Source: an uncultured Azospirillum sp.
GTDB lineage: Bacteria; Pseudomonadota; Alphaproteobacteria; Azospirillales; Azospirillaceae
Assembly (NCBI RefSeq): GCF_946480385.1
Contig: NZ_CAMLJP010000043.1
Span: forward strand, 1 to 45,442
Direction of reading: 5' to 3'
DNA: 45,442 nt
Below, piece after piece: positions 1 through 5,855 of the stretch. The notes below the pieces were generated by a model, which saw nothing but the letters and a program-made list of their open reading frames with translations, was not told the origin of the DNA and did no database searches. A program made the translations under genes and the position numbers. Position 1 is the stretch's first letter, and every line of letters begins with the position of its first letter.

Positions 1-158
1 CGGAGGCGCTGACCAAGTTCAACGCCTGCAAACCGCTGAAGGAAATCCTCGGCGAACGCTTCATCGAGGCCGTCGCCTGCGTGAAGGAGGCGGAGTATGA
101 GGCCTACAACCGCGTCATCAGCTCCTGGGAACGTGAAAACCTGCTGCTGAACGTCTGA
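1..158 (+). CDS. Glutamine synthetase family protein, C-terminal end (partial)
   Basis: Only the last 51 codons are in the window; the frame runs from base 3 to a TGA at 156-158. The readable tail ends in SSWERENLLLNV, the typical end of glutamine synthetase family enzymes of the GlnT / gamma-glutamylpolyamine synthetase kind, where a conserved Trp-Glu-Arg lies a few residues from the C-terminus. These enzymes ligate an amine (ammonia or a polyamine) to the gamma-carboxyl of glutamate using ATP. A polyamine uptake operon and agmatine deiminase lie 7-13 kb downstream, which makes a polyamine-linked role possible, but the catalytic part is outside the window. A strong terminator follows directly. 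Confidence 0.75.
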   Translation, partial: EALTKFNACKPLKEILGERFIEAVACVKEAEYEAYNRVISSWERENLLLNV

Positions 159-176
159 CATCGTAGGTTGACGAAC

Positions 177-216
177 AAAGGGGCGGCCCGCGGAGACATC
201 CGTCGGCCGCCCTTTT
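177..216 (+). terminator. Rho-independent terminator after the glutamine synthetase family gene
   Basis: GGGCGGCC (181-188) pairs perfectly with GGCCGCCC (205-212). Inside it CGGA (191-194) pairs with TCCG (199-202) around a GACA loop, and TTTT follows at 213-216. It begins about 20 bases after the stop codon. Confidence 0.9.
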
Positions 217-796
217 ACGCATCTGGTTCCCTATTCCTGCGCGGGGTCCGCCAGTCCGGCGCCCGCCCGGCGCTCAGCGGATCGTGCCGGACGGCACCCC
301 GTTCGTGCACCGGTTCGTCACGGAATTCCGCAAGTTCGGCCACGAAATCCGGCCGTGTGGCGTTAATCGCCGCCCGTCCTACTCCGACCGGCCCGCAGTC
401 CCACCCCGATCGATCGCCGGCCGTCGTCCCATGCCACGACCGCGCTGACCGGCCGTGTCGGCACAGCCTTAAATTTCAAAGCTGGCGTTAATCCGCTTAT
501 GCCCGCCGGAACACGAAATCGAAGACTTTCACAGCAAAGTCGCAGTGTATTTTCGATCCAGTCAGAGGAGGCGGAAGGAGATGCGGGCGCCGCATGGTGT
601 TTCGACCCATGACGTTTAAGCGTCACTGCACTTTGTTATCTCCTTTGAAAATAGTCGACACACCTGACCGTTTTTCGCGGAGACGGCGACCCCCGCCGGC
701 GCCCTGCGCCTTTGATTGCCCCAACGGATAATCCAGGCGAGCGTCACAGGGGCACCGTCTCCACACAATCGATGGGCAACCGATGGATGGCCAAGC
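217..796. other. Gene-free leader region with a possible 12-codon uORF
   Basis: No convincing gene longer than a few codons lies here. A very good Shine-Dalgarno (AGGAGG, 566-571) sits 9 bases before an ATG at 581 that opens a 12-residue frame (MRAPHGVSTHDV, stop 617-619). The stop lies in the loop of a small hairpin, TGACG (610-614) with CGTCA (621-625). This could be a leader peptide for the glycosyltransferase gene or a remnant. Several open frames across this stretch look like high-GC noise. Confidence 0.35.
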
Positions 797-3700
797 ATGA
801 GCATGCAACCAGCGATCCCGTCCCTTCGGACCGGCCTCCACGGCGTTGGCTGGGTCCAGCGCAGCATCATCCTGGCGTCGCTGTTCATCGTGCTGACGAC
901 GGGACTGCTTGGGTTGGCGCTGCACCGCGGCGGCCATGCCAGCAACCTGACCGACATCCAGAACCTGTTCGTGCTGGAAAACCAGGACCTGATCCCCGTC
1001 GACAGCTGGGACCCGATGATCGCGGCGCTCAACTGGCTGCACGAACGGCCCGGCGAGAATGTCTATGAGGGGGTGTTCTTCCAGCAGCGCATCAAGTTCC
1101 AATATCCGGTGACCTCGCTGCTGCCGCTGGAGGCGATGAAGGCGCTGGGGGTGCTGAACCTCGTGGCCTTCGAGCGGGTCAACCTGCTGTTCGTGCTGGC
1201 GACCGCGGCCGGCATGGCGATCCTGGTGCTGGAGATGGCCACCCACTTGCGCGTGCCGGGCGCGCGCGACGACCGCATGACCCAGGTGCTGCTCGGCGGC
1301 TTCGGCTTCGTCGCGACCCTGTGCTTCTACCCGGTGCTGAAGGCCTTCTCGCTGGGGCAGGTGCAGGTCTGGCTGAACGCCGCCTTCGTCTTCGCCTGCA
1401 TCGCCCTGTTGCGGGACCGGCGCGCCCTGTGCGGCGCCCTGCTCGGCGCATCGACGCTGATGAAGCCGCAGATGTCGCTGTTCCTCGTCTGGGCGGCCTT
1501 GCGCGGCGACTGGCGGATGGCGGCGGGCTGGGCGGCGGTGGTGGTGCCGGGCGTGGCGCTGGCGACCCTGTTCTACGGCTTCGCGCCGATGGTCGACTAC
1601 CTCGACGTGTTGCTGTTCATCGGCCGCCATGGCGAGAGCTATCACGTCAACCAGACCGTCAACGGGCTGGTCAACCGCCTGCTGCACAACGGCAACAACC
1701 TCGACTGGTCGGCGGAGGCCTTCGCCCCCTACCACCCGGCGGTCCACATTGCCACGCAGGTTTCCGGCCTCGCCTTCGTCGCCCTCGGCCTGCTGTGGCG
1801 CCGGCGCGACCGGGGGGCCGAGCGGATCCTGCCCTTCGTCGTCGCCGGCATCTGCTTCACCGTCGGCTCGCCGGTCGCCTGGGTACATCATTACGGCATC
1901 CTGCTGCCGGCCTTCGCGCTGGCCTTCCTGATCCTTCTGGAGCCCGGCCTGCGGCGTCCGGCCGGAGCGGCGGCGCTGCTGGCCGTGGCCTATTTCCTGG
2001 CCGGCAACCTGCTGTTCTGGCCGGTCAACGGGCTGGCCGACACGCCGCTGAACGTCCTGCAATCCTACCTGTTCTTCGCCACCCTGATGTTGCTGGCCCT
2101 GACGGTCGTTCTGGCCGGCCGGCACGACCGCGCCACCCTGGTCTGGGGCGGGGGCGGGACGGAGGCCGGCGACCGCAGGGACGGCGCCCGTTCGGCCGGC
2201 GCTGCCGGCCTGACCGCCACCACCGTCGCGCTCCCCCGCGCCGCCGCGGCCGAAACGCCGGTCCCGCCGCCCACCGCGGAGGAGCCGCCGCTGTTCGTCG
2301 ATCTCGACGGCACGCTGCTGAAGACCGACCTCCTCTACGAATCGCTGTTCGGCCTGATCAAGGCCCGGCCCTGGGCGGCGCTGCTGGTGCCGGTCTGGCT
2401 GGCCGGCGGCAAGGCGCGGCTGAAGGCGGAACTCGCCAGGCGCGTCGACATCGACCCGACCGGCCTTGTCTACAACCCCGCCGTCCTGGAGCGACTGGAG
2501 GCCGAGCGCAAGCGCGGGCGCCGGCTGGTGCTCGCCACCGCCGCCCACCACCGCTATGCCGACGCCATCGCCCGCCATCTCGGCCTGTTCGATCAGGTGC
2601 TGGCCAGCAATGACGGCGTGAACCTGAAGAGCGAGCGCAAGTACGAGGCGATCCGCGCGCAGGTGCCGTCCGGCGTCTTCGATTACATGGGCAACGACGA
2701 GGCCGATTATGCGATCTGGCGCGGCGCCCGCCGCGGCATCGCGGTGGATGCGCCGGCCGCCGTGCTGCGCCATGCCGCCACCCTCTGCCCGCTGGAAACC
2801 ATCACGACGCCGCGCCGGCCGCGCCTGTTGCTGATCCTGAAGGCGCTGCGCCTGCACCAGTGGCTGAAGAACCTGCTGGTCTTCGTGCCGCTGCTCGCCG
2901 GCCAGAAGCTGGGCGAGGTCGGCCCGACGCTGCAGGCGGCGGCGGCCTTCCTCGCCTTCGGGCTGTGCGCGTCGAGCATCTATGTGCTGAACGACCTGCT
3001 CGACCTGCCGGCCGACCGGCGCCACCCTCGCAAGCGCCGCCGTCCCTTCGCCGCCGGCGACCTGCCGCTCGACCTCGGCCTGACGCTGATCCCCGGCCTG
3101 CTGCTGGCGAGCCTCGCCCTGTCGCTGATGGCGCTGCCGCCGCTGTTCCTGGCGGCGCTGGCGACCTACGCCGCCTCGTCGCTGTTCTACAACCTGTTCG
3201 CCAAGAACCGGGTGATCTGGGACGTGATGCTGCTGGCGGGGCTCTATTCGCTGCGCGTGCTGGGCGGCGCCACGGCCACGGCCATCGTCCCGTCCTTCTG
3301 GCTGCTGGCCTTCTCCATGTTCCTGTTCCTCAGCCTCGCGATGGTGAAGCGTTATTCGGAAATGGACAGCATGCTGAAGCTCGGGCTGGAGCAGGCGGAG
3401 GGGCGCGGCTATGTGACCGCCGACATGCCAGTCCTGCAATCCATCGGCGTGTCGGCCGGCTTCCTCTCGGTGCTGGTGATGGCGCTCTACATCAACAGCC
3501 CGGAGGTCGGGCGCGTCTACGACCAGCCGCAGGCGCTGTGGATCATCTGCCCGCTTCTGCTCTTCTGGATCGGGCGGGTATGGCTGCAGACGCACCGCGG
3601 GCTGATGCATGACGATCCGGTGGTGTTCGCCGCCCGCGACAAGTGGAGCCTCGCCATCGGCGCGGTCTGCGGCGCCGCCCTCCTCTTCGGCCGGACCTGA
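797..3700 (+). CDS. GT87-like glycosyltransferase / HAD phosphatase / UbiA prenyltransferase fusion
   Basis: A 967-residue protein with three parts. Residues about 20-460 form a polytopic membrane domain resembling GT87/DUF2029 polyprenyl-phosphate-sugar-dependent glycosyltransferases. Residues about 495-680 are a HAD phosphatase, with the nucleophile motif DLDGTLLKT. Residues about 685-967 are a UbiA-type prenyltransferase with the diagnostic NDLLDLPADRRHPRKRRRP segment (the Asp-rich NDxxDxxxDxxHP motif). HAD-UbiA fusions are known from decaprenyl-phosphoryl-phosphoribose/arabinose pathways and from NoeC, which is linked to Nod-factor arabinosylation. The inferred role is to make a polyprenyl-phosphate pentose and transfer the sugar outside the membrane. 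The GT87 fusion is unusual. The start is uncertain: ATG 797 or 803, or TTG 716; none has a strong ribosome binding site. The SMR gene follows after 41 bases. Confidence 0.85.
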   Translation: MSMQPAIPSLRTGLHGVGWVQRSIILASLFIVLTTGLLGLALHRGGHASNLTDIQNLFVLENQDLIPVDSWDPMIAALNWLHERPGENVYEGVFFQQRIKFQYPVTSLLPLEAMKALGVLNLVAFERVNLLFVLATAAGMAILVLEMATHLRVPGARDDRMTQVLLGGFGFVATLCFYPVLKAFSLGQVQVWLNAAFVFACIALLRDRRALCGALLGASTLMKPQMSLFLVWAALRGDWRMAAGWAAVVVPGVALATLFYGFAPMVDYLDVLLFIGRHGESYHVNQTVNGLVNRLLHNGNNLDWSAEAFAPYHPAVHIATQVSGLAFVALGLLWRRRDRGAERILPFVVAGICFTVGSPVAWVHHYGILLPAFALAFLILLEPGLRRPAGAAALLAVAYFLAGNLLFWPVNGLADTPLNVLQSYLFFATLMLLALTVVLAGRHDRATLVWGGGGTEAGDRRDGARSAGAAGLTATTVALPRAAAAETPVPPPTAEEPPLFVDLDGTLLKTDLLYESLFGLIKARPWAALLVPVWLAGGKARLKAELARRVDIDPTGLVYNPAVLERLEAERKRGRRLVLATAAHHRYADAIARHLGLFDQVLASNDGVNLKSERKYEAIRAQVPSGVFDYMGNDEADYAIWRGARRGIAVDAPAAVLRHAATLCPLETITTPRRPRLLLILKALRLHQWLKNLLVFVPLLAGQKLGEVGPTLQAAAAFLAFGLCASSIYVLNDLLDLPADRRHPRKRRRPFAAGDLPLDLGLTLIPGLLLASLALSLMALPPLFLAALATYAASSLFYNLFAKNRVIWDVMLLAGLYSLRVLGGATATAIVPSFWLLAFSMFLFLSLAMVKRYSEMDSMLKLGLEQAEGRGYVTADMPVLQSIGVSAGFLSVLVMALYINSPEVGRVYDQPQALWIICPLLLFWIGRVWLQTHRGLMHDDPVVFAARDKWSLAIGAVCGAALLFGRT

Positions 3701-3741
3701 GCCGCCGTCCTCCACCATTCTGCTTTTAGCCGGGAGTCCCC

Positions 3742-4116
3742 ATGCCCATCGCTGTCGTCGGATTGATCCTGCTGAGCGTCACTCTGTCCGCCATCGCCCA
3801 GATCTCACTGAAGATTGGCATGTCCAGCCCGGCGGTGTCGACCGCGCTGGCGCGGGGGGAGGCCGGGCAGATCGCCCTGTCGGTCGTCGCCACGCCGCAC
3901 ATCCTGACCGGACTCGCCTGCTATGGGCTTGGCATGGTGGTGTGGCTGGCGGTGCTGGCGAAGGTCGAGGTCACCATGGCCTATCCCTTCGTCGGGCTGG
4001 GTTTCCTGGTCACGCTGGCGCTCGGCGTCCTGCTGCTGGGCGAGACCATGAGCCTGACCCGCGTCATCGGCACCCTGCTGGTGGTGCTGGGCGTCGTGCT
4101 GACCGCACAGAGCTGA
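3742..4116 (+). CDS. SMR/ArnE-like four-helix membrane protein, putative lipid-sugar flippase subunit
   Basis: A 124-residue protein with four hydrophobic helices, the size and layout of the small multidrug resistance superfamily. Features include an N-terminal helix with AQISLKIGM, VTMAYPFVGLGF in helix 3, and LLLGETMSLTRVIGTLLVVLGVVL spread over helix 4; the GE-x-R-x-G-x-L-GxxL pattern is shared with EmrE and ArnE. In this context (directly after a HAD-UbiA-GT87 protein) it more likely flips a polyprenyl-phosphate sugar, as ArnE/F do, than exports drugs. GGGAG at 3731-3735 precedes the ATG by six bases. A terminator lies 56 bases after the stop, so the two genes look like a closed operon. 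Confidence 0.8.
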   Translation: MPIAVVGLILLSVTLSAIAQISLKIGMSSPAVSTALARGEAGQIALSVVATPHILTGLACYGLGMVVWLAVLAKVEVTMAYPFVGLGFLVTLALGVLLLGETMSLTRVIGTLLVVLGVVLTAQS

Positions 4117-4171
4117 AGACCCCACGAAACCGGCACCCAGGATCCCGGGCCGCCAGCGGTCGGGGGCGATG

Positions 4172-4207
4172 AAGGCGCCGCGGCAGGAGTCGCGGCGCTT
4201 TCTTTTT
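4172..4207 (+). terminator. Rho-independent terminator of the glycosyltransferase-SMR operon
   Basis: GCGCCGCG (4175-4182) pairs perfectly with CGCGGCGC (4191-4198) across an 8-base loop, followed by TTTCTTTTTT. Confidence 0.92.
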
Positions 4208-4789
4208 TGCGCTGCACAAATACTGCGGTCACGTGATTGTCGGTGTCTTGGTGATTACCGGGGTATGGAAACTATTTTCATCACTGAGTCTTTCAATCTT
4301 AAAATGAAATGTCACGTTTTCCGCATTGACCGGAATCATTCAATGGATATAACTGGCAGCATATTCACGAGTAGGAATACAAGCGTACGCAATTACGACG
4401 ACAGGAGGTCCGGGCGCCGGCCGGCAGGCCGATGCCTGGGAAGAGGGTTCTCTTCGCCGGTCGCGACAATCAACGCACGGGATTTTTGCCCCTTGCGGTC
4501 GCGACCGGCCTCCTTCCTGCCGCCTTTCCGTCGACCATGGTCGACGCCGCGAAACCGCCCGAACTCTTGAAAATCGAAATCGTCAAGGTCGACACCGGCC
4601 CGCTGGCACCGTCATGCGCCGAAGCAGGGACGCCGTCCAATCGGGCAGCGTCCCTTTTCCTATGCGTCCGGTGTGGGTGATTTCCCGCGCACCTACGCCG
4701 GATGGAGCGCAAGCCCTCTAAGGCGAACCACAATAATCAGTTACAAAAGCATTCTTTCAAAAACAAAATTAAAAATAACATATTAACAA

Positions 4790-4817
4790 TTGACCTCTGC
4801 CTGAGCGTGGATATAGC
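4790..4817 (+). promoter_or_regulatory. Candidate sigma-70-type promoter for the GDL peptide operon
   Basis: TTGACC (4790-4795) and TATAGC (4812-4817) are separated by 16 bases, inside the AT-rich block and about 230 bases before the first peptide start. This leaves a long untranslated leader. No other comparable pair stands out in this gap. Confidence 0.45.
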
Positions 4818-5002
4818 TTTCTGGAGATAAGATGCGGTCTCCACACAATAGTATGAAAACTCACAGCGATTAGCATTTGTGTTTTCAAAGATCGTTCTCT
4901 GGTCTCGTATAGATTTGCCGATTTTCAGCTGTCGTCCCTTCATCAAGGAATTTCGTCAGTTTCAATCATCGGCATCAAGCTGCGCATGCAAAGCGCATTT
5001 CT

Positions 5003-5030
5003 CCAATCATGTCTTGCCAATCATGTCTTG
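5003..5030 (+). repeat. Perfect tandem 14-base direct repeat abutting a ribosome binding site
   Basis: CCAATCATGTCTTG occurs twice back to back (5003-5016 and 5017-5030). The Shine-Dalgarno AAGGAG (5031-5036) of the first GDL peptide gene follows with no gap. It could be a binding site for a dimeric regulator, a translational control element or a slippage duplication. Confidence 0.9.
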
Positions 5031-5044
5031 AAGGAGATCATCGG

Positions 5045-5230
5045 ATGTCCACCGCTCCCATTCGCATGCTCTACGGCGGCGCCATGACCGAGGCGATCGC
5101 CAGCGGCGACCTGTCCAAGATGAAGGAAGCCGCCGCGGCCGCCGAGACGCACCTCGCCCAGCATGGCGACGTCGCCTCGATGCTCCAGATGCTGAAGGTC
5201 GAGATCGCGAAAGCCGAATCGAAGGGCTGA
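5045..5230 (+). CDS. GDL-motif small peptide 1 (DUF1843-like), putative radical SAM substrate
   Basis: A 61-residue peptide, ATG 5045, with AAGGAG eight bases upstream. It is the first of three tandem paralogues. The shared pattern is a Tyr near residue 10, an AI-x-x-GDL-x-x-MK segment, a run of Ala and Glu, a second Gly-Asp (GDV), and the near-invariant end LKVEIAKAE. It has no cysteine, no signal peptide and no Gly-Gly leader cleavage site. I recognise the pattern as DUF1843-like peptides that NCBI naming pairs with a 'GDL motif peptide-associated radical SAM/SPASM maturase', recalled from memory and not checked here. The maturase gene lies 3' in the same direction. It is probably two short amphipathic helices. 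Whether it is modified, and where, cannot be read from sequence. Confidence 0.85.
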   Translation: MSTAPIRMLYGGAMTEAIASGDLSKMKEAAAAAETHLAQHGDVASMLQMLKVEIAKAESKG

Positions 5231-5276
5231 TCGGGCGCGCAGTCGCCTTTCCATTTTCCTGCGGAGCAGTCTCCAC

Positions 5277-5468
5277 ATGTCCGAAGCACCCCTGCGCTCC
5301 ATCAAGCCTTATGGCGTGGCGATTTCCGACGCCATCGTCAGCGGCGATCTGGCGAAGATGAAGGAGGTGGCCGCGGCCGCCGAGCAGCATCTTGCCGAAC
5401 ACGGTGATGTCGCCGGCGTCCTCAACCTGCTGAAGGTGGAGATCGCCAAGGCCGAAGCCGGTCTCTGA
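5277..5468 (+). CDS. GDL-motif small peptide 2 (DUF1843-like), putative radical SAM substrate
   Basis: A 63-residue paralogue, starting 46 bases after peptide 1, with GGAG (5263-5266) ten bases before the ATG. It keeps the GDLAKMKE segment, the second Gly-Asp and the LKVEIAKAE end. The N-terminus carries PYG in place of the LYG of peptide 1. The first 12 or so residues differ among the copies while the rest is strongly conserved, the opposite of a conserved leader with a variable core. No cysteine. Same proposed role as its neighbours. Confidence 0.85.
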   Translation: MSEAPLRSIKPYGVAISDAIVSGDLAKMKEVAAAAEQHLAEHGDVAGVLNLLKVEIAKAEAGL

Positions 5469-5529
5469 CTCTGATTTTCAATCGACCGATTTCCAACTTT
5501 CCCGCCATTCAAAACCGAGGAACCGACAG

Positions 5530-5724
5530 ATGTCCAAATCGCACCTCCCCCATCCCCGTCCGATGTACATGGCCACCATGACCGAAGCCATCGCCGGCGG
5601 CGATCTGGCGACGATGAAGCAGGTCGCGGCCGAGGCCGAGCAGCATCTCGCCACCTACGGCGACGTTCCGGGGCTGCTGCAGCTCCTGAAGGTCGAGATC
5701 GCCAAGGCCGAGGCGAAAAGCTGA
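5530..5724 (+). CDS. GDL-motif small peptide 3 (DUF1843-like), putative radical SAM substrate
   Basis: A 64-residue paralogue, 61 bases after peptide 2, with GAGGAA (5517-5522) seven bases before the ATG. It has a His/Pro-rich N-terminus, then Met-Tyr-Met, then AGGDLATMKQ, a second Gly-Asp (YGDV) and the shared LKVEIAKAE end. It is the most divergent of the three at the N-terminus (three prolines, two histidines). The spacer after it carries a strong hairpin (5749-5782) before the radical SAM gene. Confidence 0.85.
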   Translation: MSKSHLPHPRPMYMATMTEAIAGGDLATMKQVAAEAEQHLATYGDVPGLLQLLKVEIAKAEAKS

Positions 5725-5748
5725 TCGGCTTCGGCCGGGGTGCTGCGG

Positions 5749-5797
5749 CCGGGGTGCGGCGTCCATGCCGCCCGCACCCCGGCGGCGCCGCGCCGCC
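5749..5797 (+). promoter_or_regulatory. Intercistronic hairpin between the peptide genes and the maturase gene
   Basis: CCGGGGTGC (5749-5757) pairs perfectly with GCACCCCGG (5774-5782), with an inner GGC/GCC pairing (5758-5760 with 5767-5769). A second, partly competing stem is GGCGGC (5781-5786) with GCCGCC (5792-5797). There is no T tract, so this is not a classical terminator. The likely effect is to stabilise the upstream peptide mRNA or dampen read-through, giving much peptide and little enzyme. Confidence 0.7.
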
Positions 5798-5855
5798 GAT
5801 AAACGGAGCCGCCGATATTCAGAGCCAATGCCATTGCGAGGAAGATTCCGGAACC

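Larger units (their letters stand above)
4208..5044. other. Gene-free, locally AT-rich region upstream of the GDL peptide operon
   Basis: No gene is visible in about 840 bases. The stretch from about 4735 to 4990 is markedly AT-rich for this GC-rich DNA, with A-tracts at 4759-4776. It holds a candidate promoter (4790-4817) and, immediately before the first peptide gene, a perfect tandem 14-base repeat (5003-5030). Short frames in 4270-4680 have no ribosome binding site or family resemblance. The region is probably regulatory for the peptide/radical SAM operon. Confidence 0.6.

Noticed and set aside
623..3718. A 1031-codon minus-strand frame opposite the GT87-HAD-UbiA gene
   Set aside because: Gln/Arg/Gly-rich shadow product; the plus strand has HAD and UbiA motifs.
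3742..4116. Reading the SMR protein as a drug efflux pump
   Set aside because: Fold and size fit, but the adjacency to a lipid-sugar synthesis protein favours an ArnE-like flippase; neither is proven.
4270..4680. Short open frames in the region before the GDL peptides
   Set aside because: No ribosome binding sites, no recognisable product and overlapping frames on both strands.
5303..5512. Minus-strand short frames opposite the GDL peptide genes
   Set aside because: Antisense shadows; the plus-strand paralogues share sequence at the protein level and each has a ribosome binding site.
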